This document shows positions 1 to 7,735 of a stretch of 39,928 nucleotides of DNA, one piece after another. The notes under the pieces are model-generated. The model made no database searches. It was not told where the DNA came from and saw only the letters and a list, made by a program, of their open reading frames with translations. The stretch is from contig NZ_PDNI01000079.1 in assembly GCF_002925845.1 (NCBI RefSeq), forward strand, positions 1 to 39,928, in the 5' to 3' direction. Within the stretch, counting starts at the first letter, position 1; every line of letters starts with the position of its first letter. The stretch is from Roseovarius nitratireducens (GTDB taxonomy: Bacteria; Pseudomonadota; Alphaproteobacteria; Rhodobacterales; Rhodobacteraceae). The position numbers and the translations under genes are program-made.

Positions 1-93
1 CATAAAGCGCGGCAGAACCACCGTTGGATCGCCGCGCCGCGGCCCGTCGATGCGCGGCTAATGCGACCGTCCGCTCCAGGCCAAATCCGCAGG
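1..93 (-). repeat. Dispersed inverted-repeat element, copy A (partial, cut by window edge)
   Basis: This non-coding stretch lies just 3' of the hydrolase that ends at 100. The reverse complement of bases 1-61 matches 22381-22441 at 58 of 61 positions by eye. It carries one 20-base arm of the element at 39-58 and the conserved outer end (GACCGTCCGCTCCAGGCCA, 65-83). The hairpin that follows the arm in the other copies is missing here. The other half may lie beyond the left edge of the window. No protein-coding signal is seen. Confidence 0.8.
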
Positions 94-99
94 TCAACG

Positions 100-918
100 T
101 TATGGCGGGTTGTCCCCCGGCGCGGTGCGCAGATGCCCCGTGGCGTCGATGAAGCCGCCGAGACAGGCGGCATAGTCCTGCGGGGCGTCGATGGGAGGCA
201 CGTGGCCGGTGCCGCGCAACAGGCGGAATTGCGAGCCGGGGATGAGGTCCACCGTTTCTCGCACCAGATCGGGCGGGGTGGAGCCGTCCTCGGACCCGGC
301 GATGCCGAGCGCGGGGATGCGCAGCCCGGAGGTGGGGGTGTAGAAATCGGTGCCGGAAATGGCGGCGGCGCAGCCGGCGTAGCCCTCGGGGTCGTGGGCG
401 CGCAGATGCTCGTACCACGGCAGGTGGTGGCCAGCCCTGACATAGGCGTGCGGGAACCACCGCTCGCAGGAGGCGCGGGCCAGCTCTTCCATCCCGCCCG
501 GTTGCCGTGCGGTGGCGATGCGGTCGGCCCAGATTTCGGGTGTGCCGATCTTGGCCCCGGTATTCGACAGCACCAGCGCGCGCACGAGGTCGGGCCGTTT
601 CACCGCCAGCCCCTGCGCCACCATCCCGCCGATGGAAAGGCCCACGAACATGGCATCGCGCAGGCCGAGGTGATCCATCAGCCGCTCGGCATCGCGGATG
701 AGCGCGCCCATCGTGTAGGGCGCGGGCGGGCAGGAGGATCGCCCGTGCCCGCGCGCATCGTAGCGGACAACCCGCACGCCCGCTGGCAGGAGCGGCATGA
801 TGTTGTCCCACAGCATCGTGCCGGTGCCGAGCGCGTGGGCGAGGACGAGGGGCGGGCCGTCGGGCGCGCCCTCGTCGAGGTAATGGAGCGTCACGTCGCC
901 AAGGTCGAGAAAGGGCAT
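100..918 (-). CDS. Alpha/beta hydrolase, 3-oxoadipate enol-lactonase-like
   Basis: This is a 272-residue alpha/beta-hydrolase-fold protein. The nucleophile elbow GLSIGG places the catalytic serine near residue 95. An aspartate follows near 211 (GSEDG) and the histidine is near 239 (GTGHVPP). DARGHGRS near 54-61 is the usual strand-4 motif. The overall pattern resembles PcaD, which opens 3-oxoadipate enol-lactone in the protocatechuate branch of the beta-ketoadipate pathway. No other pca gene is nearby, so the substrate is uncertain. I chose the ATG at 918 because homologues begin close to this point and it lies 13 bases after the stop of the dehydratase, which suggests the last gene of the operon. 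A longer frame upstream would overlap the dehydratase. Confidence 0.8.
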   Translation of the reverse strand: MPFLDLGDVTLHYLDEGAPDGPPLVLAHALGTGTMLWDNIMPLLPAGVRVVRYDARGHGRSSCPPAPYTMGALIRDAERLMDHLGLRDAMFVGLSIGGMVAQGLAVKRPDLVRALVLSNTGAKIGTPEIWADRIATARQPGGMEELARASCERWFPHAYVRAGHHLPWYEHLRAHDPEGYAGCAAAISGTDFYTPTSGLRIPALGIAGSEDGSTPPDLVRETVDLIPGSQFRLLRGTGHVPPIDAPQDYAACLGGFIDATGHLRTAPGDNPP

Positions 919-931
919 GGCGCGGTTTCCC

Positions 932-1906
932 TCAGCAGAACCGCGCGAGCGCGGTGGTGAAGACATCGGCATCGACATTGCCGCCCGAGATGGTGCAGAT
1001 CACCGCCTCGCCCTCGATCTCATCCGCGTGAAAGAGGGCGGCGGCGAGCGCCACGGCGCCGCCCGGCTCTGCCACCACCTTGAGCCGCTGGAAGGCGAGT
1101 GCCATCGCGTGCAGCGCCTCGTCGTCGGTCACCACGATGCCCGGCCCGCAGAGGCGGAGCATGATCGGGAAGGTGAGCGCGCCGGGCTGCGGCGTGATGA
1201 TCGCGTCGCACAGGCCGCCCGCGCTCGTCGCGTTGCGCTCGATCCGGCCATTGCGGAGCGAGCGGGCGACGTCGTCGAAGCCCTCGGGCTCCACCGGGCG
1301 CGCGCGCAGGCCCGGCGCGTCGGCCTCCAGCGCCAGCGCGATGCCGGACGTCAGCCCGCCACCGCCGCAGCAGACGAGCACATCGGCGGTCTCGATCCCG
1401 AGGGCGGCGGCGTCCTCGGCGATTTCCAGCCCGGTGGTGCCCTGGCCCGCGATGACCTGCGGCTCGTCGAAGGGCCGGATGAGGGTGAGCCCGCGCTCGG
1501 CGCTGAGCCGGTCGCCGAGGGCATCGCGATCCTCGCCCGCGCGGTCGTAGAGCACCACCTCTGCCCCGAGGGCGCGCGTGTTGTCGATCTTCAGGCGTGG
1601 TGCGTCGGACGGCATGATGATGACGCTCGGCACACCGAACTCGCGCGCCGCGAGGGCGACGCCCTGCGCGTGGTTGCCGCTGGAAAAGGCAATCACCCCG
1701 TGCGCGCGGGTATCGGCGTCAAGCGCCGAGATGGCCGAGCGCGCGCCGCGATACTTGAAGCTGCCGGTATGTTGCAGGCATTCGGGTTTAATGAGGATGC
1801 GCCGCCCGGCGATCTCGTCGAGAAAGGGCGAGGTGAGCAGCGGCGTGCGCCGCGCGTGCCCGGCAAGGCGCGCCTGCGCCGCGCGGATCATGGTTATGTC
1901 GGTCAT
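932..1906 (-). CDS. PLP-dependent serine/threonine dehydratase family protein
   Basis: This 324-residue protein belongs to fold-type II PLP enzymes (threonine dehydratase, serine racemase, hydroxyaspartate ammonia-lyase). SFKYRGA near residues 49-55 contains the Schiff-base lysine (about K51). SSGNHAQG follows, then a glycine-rich phosphate-binding loop (CCGGGG), and SGGN lies near the C-terminus. There is no C-terminal ACT regulatory domain, so it is a catabolic-type enzyme rather than biosynthetic IlvA. The start at 1906 overlaps the stop of the preceding hydrolase by four bases (ATGA), which implies translational coupling. The family eliminates water or an acid group from a beta-hydroxy amino acid to give a 2-oxo acid and ammonia. 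The true substrate cannot be read from the sequence. Confidence 0.85.
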   Translation of the reverse strand: MTDITMIRAAQARLAGHARRTPLLTSPFLDEIAGRRILIKPECLQHTGSFKYRGARSAISALDADTRAHGVIAFSSGNHAQGVALAAREFGVPSVIIMPSDAPRLKIDNTRALGAEVVLYDRAGEDRDALGDRLSAERGLTLIRPFDEPQVIAGQGTTGLEIAEDAAALGIETADVLVCCGGGGLTSGIALALEADAPGLRARPVEPEGFDDVARSLRNGRIERNATSAGGLCDAIITPQPGALTFPIMLRLCGPGIVVTDDEALHAMALAFQRLKVVAEPGGAVALAAALFHADEIEGEAVICTISGGNVDADVFTTALARFC

Positions 1907-2736
1907 CGTGTCTGCTCCAGCAGGCATCGGATGGCGGCGAGCGCCTGCGGCTCGTCGAGGAACGGCACGTGGCCGCGATCGGGTACGGTGGCGGCGATCA
2001 TGCCGGGGTGGCGCGCTTGCATCCTGGCGAAGGTCTCGGGCGAAAGCAGGTCGGAATTCGCGCCCCGGATCGCGGCGAGGGGGAGGCCGCCCAGAGCCGC
2101 GAACATCTGCCACAGGTCCGGGGCCCCGCCCGCGCCCGCCTGTCCCACCAGCGCGTCGCGCAGGCGCGGATCATAGCGCAGGCCCAGCCCGCCGCCCGGT
2201 TTCTCGAAGAACATCGCCTCGGCCTGTGCGCGCCAGCGCGCGAGCGGCACGCCGGGGAAGGCGGCGGCGTGGACATGGGCCAGCGCGCCCGCGGCGGCGT
2301 CGAGATCGGGCAGGTCGGGCTCTCGCCCGACGTAATCCATGATCCGGGCGATGCCGGTGTCGGCCACCTCGGGGCCGATATCGTTCAGCACCACGCCCGC
2401 GAGCCGGCCCGGGTGCAGATGCGCCAGCGCCATCGCGATCAGCCCGCCGCGCGACGTGCCGATGATGGTGACGCGGTCAAGGCCGAGGTGATCGAGCAAT
2501 TCAGTCGCATCGCGGGCCTCGGTCAGGATGTTGTAGGACATGAAATCGGCGGCGTGATCCGATTGCCCGCGCCCGCGATAGTCCAGCCGGATGAGCCGCG
2601 TGTCCGAGAGATGGGGGGCCATGAAGTCGAAATCGGCGCTGTTGCGCGTGAGCCCGGCGAGGCACAGGACGGGTTGTCCCGTGCCCTCGTCCCGGTAATG
2701 CAGCGACAGCCCATCCGAAGTGGCAAACCTTGCCAT
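1903..2736 (-). CDS. Alpha/beta fold hydrolase
   Basis: This 277-residue alpha/beta hydrolase has the nucleophile elbow GTSRGG (serine near residue 95), LDYRGRGQSD near 51-60, and a C-terminal PDRGHVPFLDEP containing the likely catalytic histidine. The ATG at 2736 shares one base with the stop of the dehalogenase (TGATG), and its own stop overlaps the dehydratase start, so it is locked into the operon. The family covers esterases, haloalkane dehalogenases and C-C hydrolases. The shape does not decide between them. It is distinct in sequence from the hydrolase at 100-918, so the operon has two different hydrolases rather than a recent duplication. Confidence 0.8.
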   Translation of the reverse strand: MARFATSDGLSLHYRDEGTGQPVLCLAGLTRNSADFDFMAPHLSDTRLIRLDYRGRGQSDHAADFMSYNILTEARDATELLDHLGLDRVTIIGTSRGGLIAMALAHLHPGRLAGVVLNDIGPEVADTGIARIMDYVGREPDLPDLDAAAGALAHVHAAAFPGVPLARWRAQAEAMFFEKPGGGLGLRYDPRLRDALVGQAGAGGAPDLWQMFAALGGLPLAAIRGANSDLLSPETFARMQARHPGMIAATVPDRGHVPFLDEPQALAAIRCLLEQTR

Positions 2737-3422
2737 CAGCCCCGCACCATGCCGGGGATGCCGGAAAGGTCGGAGAGTTGTGCGTCGGGCGCGGCGGGCA
2801 GACGGTCCACCGGGTCGCCCGCGCGGTTGACCCACACGGTGCGGAAGCCGTAGCCGGCGGCGGCGCAGGCGTCCCAGCCGTTGGACGAGACGAAGAGCAC
2901 CTCCTCGGGCGGGCAACCGAAGCGCTGGCCGACGAGGTCATAGACCACGCGGGCGGGCTTGAAGATGCCGACGCTTTCGACCGAGAGCACGTCGTCCAGC
3001 CGGTCGCCGATACCCGCGGATCGCACCGCCCCGTCGAGCATGTCGGGCGCGCCGTTGGAGAGGATCGCCGTGCTGATCCCGTCGGCCTTGAGCGCGGCGA
3101 GCATGTCGGGCACCTCGGGGTAGGCCTCGAGTTCCCAGTAGAGTTGCAGCAGCCGCTCGCGCAGGTCGGCATCCCCGAGCAGGCCCTCGGATTCGAGCGC
3201 CCAGTCGAGCCCGTCCTGCGTGATCTGCCAGAAGCCGATATGTTCGCCCATCACGGCGCGCAGCCAGGTGTATTGCAGTTGCTTGAGGCGCCATTTCTCG
3301 GCGATGGCGGGCCAGTGGCGGGCAAAGTTCTCGCGCCCCGGTTCGGAGGCTGCGGCGCGCGCCGCGGCGGCCACGTCGAAGAGCGTGCCATAAGCGTCGA
3401 AGATGCAGGTGGTGATCGGCAT
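2736..3422 (-). CDS. Haloacid dehalogenase, type II
   Basis: This 228-residue HAD-superfamily protein matches the length and motifs of (S)-2-haloacid dehalogenases. FDAYGTLFD near residues 8-16 contains the nucleophilic aspartate (about D9). SNG lies in motif II, KPARVVYDL supplies the motif III lysine, and SSNGWDACAAAGYG is the C-terminal acidic-loop region typical of type II enzymes. The known reaction is hydrolytic removal of halide from 2-haloalkanoic acids to give 2-hydroxy acids. It is the first gene of a minus-strand operon with two alpha/beta hydrolases and a dehydratase. The start at 3422 fits homologues. An upstream in-frame extension would run into the divergent promoter region of the FKBP gene. 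Confidence 0.88.
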   Translation of the reverse strand: MPITTCIFDAYGTLFDVAAAARAAASEPGRENFARHWPAIAEKWRLKQLQYTWLRAVMGEHIGFWQITQDGLDWALESEGLLGDADLRERLLQLYWELEAYPEVPDMLAALKADGISTAILSNGAPDMLDGAVRSAGIGDRLDDVLSVESVGIFKPARVVYDLVGQRFGCPPEEVLFVSSNGWDACAAAGYGFRTVWVNRAGDPVDRLPAAPDAQLSDLSGIPGMVRG

Positions 3423-3603
3423 GAGCGTCCCTTTCTGTCGGTTGCGCGGAGACTGGCACGAACCGGGGGGAGGGGAAAGCCCTGCCACGCGCGCAGGCTG
3501 TTTGCGAATCCGTGACGGCTCGGCTAGGGTCTCTGCATCAACCGAGCACCCGCGCGCCGCGCGGCCTTGCAAACTCACCCATCCCCAAGCATTGGAACAT
3601 CGT

Positions 3604-4032
3604 ATGACCCAGGTCAAAGAGGGCGACACCGTCCGTATTCACTACACCGGCACGCTGGCCGACGGCGAGACCTTCGATTCGTCGCAAGGCCGCGATCCGC
3701 TGGAATTCACCGTCGGGTCGGGGCAGATCATCCCCGGTCTCGAAGCCGCGCTGCCCGGCATGGCCGTTGGCGAGAAAAAGACGGTCGAGGTGCCCGCCGC
3801 CGAAGCCTATGGCGACGCCGACCCCGACGCCAAGCAGGCGGTGCCGCGCGCCGACATCCCCGAGGATATCCCGCTCGATATCGGCACGCGCCTTCAGGTG
3901 CAGACGCCGCAGGGGCAGGTGATGCCCGTGACGGTGGCCGAAGTGACCGAAGAGCAGGTGATCCTCGACGCCAACCACCCGCTGGCGGGGCAGGACCTCA
4001 CGTTCGCCATCGAGGTGGTCGATATCGACTGA
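3604..4032 (+). CDS. FKBP-type peptidyl-prolyl cis-trans isomerase, SlyD-like
   Basis: This 142-residue protein has the FKBP start VKEGDTVRIHYTG, a Y/F-rich active site (GETFDSS, PLEFTVGSGQIIPGLE, near 21-47) and an inserted flap domain, as in SlyD and SlpA. It lacks the metal-binding histidine/cysteine tail of Escherichia coli SlyD and ends soon after the second half of the FKBP fold. It probably acts as a cytoplasmic prolyl isomerase and chaperone, since no signal peptide is seen. It is transcribed away from the dehalogenase operon and is followed by a hairpin terminator at 4058-4080. Confidence 0.9.
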   Translation: MTQVKEGDTVRIHYTGTLADGETFDSSQGRDPLEFTVGSGQIIPGLEAALPGMAVGEKKTVEVPAAEAYGDADPDAKQAVPRADIPEDIPLDIGTRLQVQTPQGQVMPVTVAEVTEEQVILDANHPLAGQDLTFAIEVVDID

Positions 4033-4057
4033 TCGCGGATGCCGCGACCAAAATGCG

Positions 4058-4080
4058 CGCGCCGGGCCTTGCCCGGCGCG
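4058..4080 (+). terminator. Hairpin terminator after the FKBP gene
   Basis: A perfect 10-base stem (CGCGCCGGGC / GCCCGGCGCG) with a three-base CTT loop lies 25 bases after the FKBP stop and is followed by TTGCGTTT. The short T-rich tail fits a weak intrinsic terminator. Confidence 0.65.
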
Positions 4081-4268
4081 TTGCGTTTGCGGTGGCTGTG
4101 GGCCTCGGCCCCGCACCGGAAAGGGTCCAACCGATGCGCGAGCGGCAAGTCGGCCCGGGTCCGGGCCGGTCGCTCACCTGCGGAAACCTCCCCGCGTGTC
4201 TCCGGTTCAAGCGTCCGGATCGCGAGACGACGGGTACGGTGGCCGACCGGGCCTTGAAGGTTGCGATT
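4081..4268. other. Intergenic stretch with no recognised feature
   Basis: This is the first part of the 595-base gap between the convergent FKBP and fabA genes. It is GC-rich and no convincing gene, RNA or promoter was seen. The rest of the gap is occupied by repeat copy D and a short spacer before the fabA stop. Confidence 0.5.
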
Positions 4269-4501
4269 GGCCTGTTGCTGCCTTTCGGCGCACCGCTCAA
4301 GCAGCCGCGCAGTGCCCGACCGCGGGTGGGCGCTCAAACGCCTGTGGTCTTCACTTTATGGTGCAAGATACTTCAACGATTGCGCGGGTTTACACCGTTG
4401 CAAAAGCGCCCGCCCGGGGGGCGGTCGGGCGCTGCGCGGCGGTGCCTTGCGGCACCTTGATTCCGCGCATTGGCACCAAGCTGCGAACGTCCCCTCCAGG
4501 T
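4269..4501 (-). repeat. Dispersed inverted-repeat element, copy D (full length)
   Basis: This full-length copy of about 230 bases begins GGCCTGTT and ends CCCCTCCAGGTC. Its long arms are 4304-4323 (GCCGCGCAGTGCCCGACCGC) and 4421-4440, which pair at 19 of 20 positions across a 97-base spacer. A second hairpin follows directly (GGTGCC at 4441-4446, GGCACC at 4451-4456), then the conserved tail TTGATTCCGCGCATTGGCAC. The arm sequence differs from copy B but pairing is kept. The tail end points towards the 3' end of fabA, so the strand is given as that of fabA. Confidence 0.85.
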
Positions 4502-4627
4502 CATTTCAGCCGCATGCCCTGACACTGTGGAGCCACACTTTCCGGAATGACCCGGCCATGGTGCCCCCGTCGCCGCTGCCTCGGACCTGCCGCCGTTCAC
4601 ATCCGTTCCGGTCAGGGCATGCGGGCC

Positions 4628-5137
4628 TCAGCCCTCGCTCAGCGCGACCTTCATGTCGCGGACCTGATAGATCACCTCGCCATCGGCCTCGACGATGCCG
4701 TCGGCCACCCCCATCGTGAGGCGCCGGGTCTGCACCGCCTTGGTGAAATCCACCTTGTAGGTGAGCATCGTTCTGTCGGGGCGGACCATGCCCGTGAGCT
4801 TTACCTCGCCCACGCCGAGCGCATAGCCGCGCCCCTGCCAGCCGCGCCAGCCGAGGTTGAAGCCGGTGAGCTGCCACAGCCCGTCGAGCCCGAGGCAGCC
4901 GGGCATGATCGGGTTGCCGGGGAAGTGGCATTCGAAGAACCACAGGTCGGGGCGGATGTCGAACTCGGCCACGACGTGGCCCTTGCCATGTGCACCGCCA
5001 TCGCCCGAGATATCGGTGATGCGGTCCATCATCAGCATCGGCGGCAGGGGCAGTTGCGCGTTGCCGGGGCCGAAAAGCTCTCCCCGCGCGCATTTCAGGA
5101 GGTCATCGCGATCGAAGCTGCGCGGATACTCGGCCAT
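4628..5137 (-). CDS. fabA: 3-hydroxydecanoyl-[ACP] dehydratase/isomerase
   Basis: This 169-residue protein is FabA, the bifunctional enzyme that dehydrates 3-hydroxydecanoyl-ACP and isomerises trans-2- to cis-3-decenoyl-ACP, the entry step to unsaturated fatty acids. The catalytic pair is visible: His71 in [12 protein letters not shown] and Asp85 in LGLDGLWQ, matching His70 and Asp84 of Escherichia coli. The length fits the family (172 in E. coli). The ATG at 5137 was preferred to an in-frame ATG at 5155 because homologues start at this MAEYP-type sequence and AAGGGA lies about 10 bases upstream. It is divergent from irr, and fabB and fabI lie on the far side of irr. Confidence 0.97.
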   Translation of the reverse strand: MAEYPRSFDRDDLLKCARGELFGPGNAQLPLPPMLMMDRITDISGDGGAHGKGHVVAEFDIRPDLWFFECHFPGNPIMPGCLGLDGLWQLTGFNLGWRGWQGRGYALGVGEVKLTGMVRPDRTMLTYKVDFTKAVQTRRLTMGVADGIVEADGEVIYQVRDMKVALSEG

Positions 5138-5241
5138 CGGGGCAATCCCTTTCACATGCGGGCGGGGTCTGGCATTCCTCTATCACCGCGCGAATCCTCC
5201 TTGCAACCCTGCGCCGCACCGTCCGTGCTGCATAATGGTCG

Positions 5242-5281
5242 CGATTTTCGTTTGAAATCGAGGGGGCGGAAAACCTATATT
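5242..5281 (+). promoter_or_regulatory. Promoter of irr with an inverted repeat over the -35
   Basis: TTGAAA (5252-5257) and TATATT (5276-5281) form a good sigma-70-like pair with an 18-base spacer. CGATTT (5242-5247) and AAATCG (5255-5260) form an inverted repeat that overlaps the -35 element, so a repressor could bind there. Autoregulation or control by another iron regulator is an inference. Confidence 0.5.
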
Positions 5282-5306
5282 GCAGGGTAACGATAGGGAA
5301 ATGGCG

Positions 5307-5729
5307 ATGACGGATCAGCACAGCATCATGGCGACCGACTGGCTTGGGCGGGTCGGGCTGCGGCCGACGCGGCAGCGCGTGGCGCTGGCGCGGCTGTTGC
5401 ACGGCGACGGCCAGCACCGCCACGTCACTGCCGAGAGCCTGTTTGCCGATGCCCGCGCGGCGGGCGAGAGCGTGTCGCTTGCCACCATCTACAACACGCT
5501 CAAGGCATTCTGCGACGCGGGGCTTTTGCAGGAGGTGACGGTGGATGGCTCCAAGAGCTATTTCGACACCAACACCCACGATCACCCGCATTTCTTTTGG
5601 GAAGACGAGAACCGGCTGAGCGACGCGCCCGCCGACGAGCTGGAAATCGCGCGCCTGCCTTCGGCCCCCGAAGGCGCTGAGATCACCGCCGTCGACGTGG
5701 TGATCCGCCTACGCCGCAGCCGGGGCTGA
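5307..5729 (+). CDS. irr: Fur-family iron response regulator Irr
   Basis: This 140-residue Fur-superfamily protein has a winged-helix N-terminal domain (GLRPTRQRVALARLL, then SLATIYNTLKAFCDAGLL near 57-74) and a short dimerisation domain. The sequence YFDTNTHDHPHFFWEDENRL places it with alphaproteobacterial Irr rather than Fur. Irr controls iron and haem genes and in rhizobia is turned over in a haem-dependent way. The histidine cluster that reads HHH in rhizobial Irr appears here as DHPH near residues 92-95. I chose the ATG at 5307 because AGGGAA lies six bases upstream. The ATG at 5301 would sit on top of that site. It overlaps nothing and its end is 7 bases from the convergent gene. Confidence 0.9.
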   Translation: MTDQHSIMATDWLGRVGLRPTRQRVALARLLHGDGQHRHVTAESLFADARAAGESVSLATIYNTLKAFCDAGLLQEVTVDGSKSYFDTNTHDHPHFFWEDENRLSDAPADELEIARLPSAPEGAEITAVDVVIRLRRSRG

Positions 5730-5736
5730 GCGCGGC

Positions 5737-6345
5737 TCATCCCTTTGGCGCGATGCCCGACAGCCCGGCCTGCGTGATGCGGCGGCGCGATTCCTTCAGC
5801 CCCTCTTCGAACCCGTCGGCATCGCCGTAGTCGACGAATTGCGCGTAATAGGCATGGTGTGCGCCGACCCGCGCGGCGTGCTTGATCGGGCACCAGTAGG
5901 CCTCGGTTCGGCCCGCGATTTCCTGCACATAGCCGATGAGCCCGTTGCAATAGCCGCAATAGACGCAGTTCAGCTTTTGCAGGGCGTTGAGATAGGCGAG
6001 GTGGTGGCGGTCGATGCGGATGAAATCGGCGCGCCGCACCTTGTCGATCCCGTAGGCGGGAAAGCACACTGCCTGGTAGATGGTCACGAAGAGATCGAGA
6101 GCCACGAAAGGCACGATCATGGCGTAGATCACCGGTGCGGTGATGATCGTCATGGGCCGGGTGTGGCGCAGGAAGGTCGAGAGCCGCACCCGCATCTCGC
6201 GGTGATGCCGCCGCACCTCGGCCTCGAACACCACGCGGCCGTTCTCGAACCGGTATCGGAACGCGGCGCGGCGGCGGGCGATCTCGTCTTCCAGTTCATC
6301 TTGCAACGCGCGGATACGGGCGAGGATCGTCTCGGTGGTGGTCAC
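5737..6345 (-). CDS. Unrecognised membrane protein with a CxxCxxC cluster
   Basis: I do not recognise a named family for this 202-residue protein. An N-terminal charged, probably coiled-coil stretch (about 5-60, rich in Arg and Glu) is followed by one hydrophobic segment (about 67-92, TIITAPVIYAMIVPFVALDL). A cysteine cluster follows (C127, C130, C133, and C152 in YWCPIKHA), with several histidines (H113, H114, H156, H163, H164). This could bind zinc, an iron-sulfur cluster or haem. The start is GTG at 6345 with GGAGG eight bases upstream. A much longer open frame continues upstream, but that part only mirrors fabB. It converges on irr and is divergent from fabB. Confidence 0.8.
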   Translation of the reverse strand: MTTTETILARIRALQDELEDEIARRRAAFRYRFENGRVVFEAEVRRHHREMRVRLSTFLRHTRPMTIITAPVIYAMIVPFVALDLFVTIYQAVCFPAYGIDKVRRADFIRIDRHHLAYLNALQKLNCVYCGYCNGLIGYVQEIAGRTEAYWCPIKHAARVGAHHAYYAQFVDYGDADGFEEGLKESRRRITQAGLSGIAPKG

Positions 6346-6498
6346 GGGCGGGCCTCCGGGTTGGTGCGTCTGGTGCGAGACTAGCCCACCGGGTGGTGGT
6401 GTGAAACCTTGTCCGATGCCGGGGCGCTTGCCCCTAACTGCTTGCCCCGTATACCTGCCTGTCTTACACAAGGCGGGAGCGCAGATAGGAGGACGGCG

Positions 6499-7728
6499 AT
6501 GCGTCGAGTCGTGGTGACCGGGCTGGGGATCGTCTCCAGCATCGGCAACAACGTCGAGGAGGTTCTGACCTCGCTCCGGGAGGGGCGGTCGGGGATCACC
6601 GCCAATGACGCGATGGCCGAGCATGGCTTTCGCAGTCGTGTGGCGGGCGCGATCAACCTCGATATTGCCGAGCATGTGGACAAGCGCACGCTGCGCTTCA
6701 TGGGGCCGGGGGCTGCCTATGCCCATGTCGCCATGAGCCAGGCCATCGCCGATTCGGGGCTGGAGGAGGTCGATATCGTGAACCCGCGCACCGGGCTCAT
6801 CGCCGGATCGGGCGGGCCGTCGACCTCGGCGATGCTGGCGGCGCACCAGGTGGTGCTCAAGTCGGGCTCCACCCGGCGGATCGGGCCGTTTGCCGTGCCC
6901 AAGACCATGTGCTCGACGATATCCGCCAATCTGAGCACCGCGTTCCGGATCAAGGGGATCAACTATTCGATCACCTCTGCCTGTTCCACCTCGCTGCATT
7001 GCATCGGCAACGCCGCCGAGCAGATCATGATGGGCAAGCAGGACGTGATGTTCGCCGGCGGCGGTGAGGAACTGGACTGGACGCTGTCGTGCCTGTTCGA
7101 CGCGATGGGGGCGATGTCGTCGAAATACAATGACGACCCCGCGCGCGCGAGCCGCGCCTTCGACGAGGGGCGCGACGGGTTCGTGATCTCGGGCGGGGGC
7201 GGCATCGTGGTGCTGGAGGATCTTGATCACGCGCTTGCGCGGGGTGCGAAGATCTATGCCGAGGTCACGGGCTACGGTGCCACCTCGGATGGCGAGGACA
7301 TGGTGGCCCCCTCGGGCGAGGGGGGCGAGCGGGCGATGCGGCTGGCCCTCTCGATGCTGCCCGAGGGCCGCGAGGTGAGCTATATCAACGCGCATGGCAC
7401 CTCGACCCCGGTGGGCGACGTGGGCGAGGTCGAGGCGGTGCGCCGCATCTTCGGGCGCGGCACGACGCCGCCGATCAGTTCGACCAAGTCGATGACTGGT
7501 CACAGCCAGGGTGCGACCGGCGCGCAGGAGGCGATCTATTGCCTGCTGGCGCTCGAGCACGATTTCATCATCCCCTCGATCAATGTTGAGACGCTGGATC
7601 CCGCGCTCGATCCGGGCGAGATCGCCACCGCGCGGGTGGACGGGGCCGGGCTCGACACGGTGATGACCAACAGTTTCGGCTTCGGTGGCACCAATGGTGC
7701 GATGCTGCTGAGCAAGTATCACGGATGA
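6499..7728 (+). CDS. fabB: 3-oxoacyl-[ACP] synthase I
   Basis: This 409-residue protein is a beta-ketoacyl-ACP synthase of the FabB type, which elongates cis-3-decenoyl-ACP made by FabA. The Cys-His-His triad is present: Cys162 in ACSTSLH (Cys163 in Escherichia coli), the histidine in NAHGTSTPVGD and the histidine in GHSQGATGA. The C-terminal NSFGFGGTN is typical. AGGAGG lies at 6487-6492, fixing the ATG at 6499. fabI follows after 7 bases, so the two form an operon that completes an unsaturated fatty acid unit with the nearby fabA. Confidence 0.96.
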   Translation: MRRVVVTGLGIVSSIGNNVEEVLTSLREGRSGITANDAMAEHGFRSRVAGAINLDIAEHVDKRTLRFMGPGAAYAHVAMSQAIADSGLEEVDIVNPRTGLIAGSGGPSTSAMLAAHQVVLKSGSTRRIGPFAVPKTMCSTISANLSTAFRIKGINYSITSACSTSLHCIGNAAEQIMMGKQDVMFAGGGEELDWTLSCLFDAMGAMSSKYNDDPARASRAFDEGRDGFVISGGGGIVVLEDLDHALARGAKIYAEVTGYGATSDGEDMVAPSGEGGERAMRLALSMLPEGREVSYINAHGTSTPVGDVGEVEAVRRIFGRGTTPPISSTKSMTGHSQGATGAQEAIYCLLALEHDFIIPSINVETLDPALDPGEIATARVDGAGLDTVMTNSFGFGGTNGAMLLSKYHG

Positions 7729-7735
7729 CAGGCAA

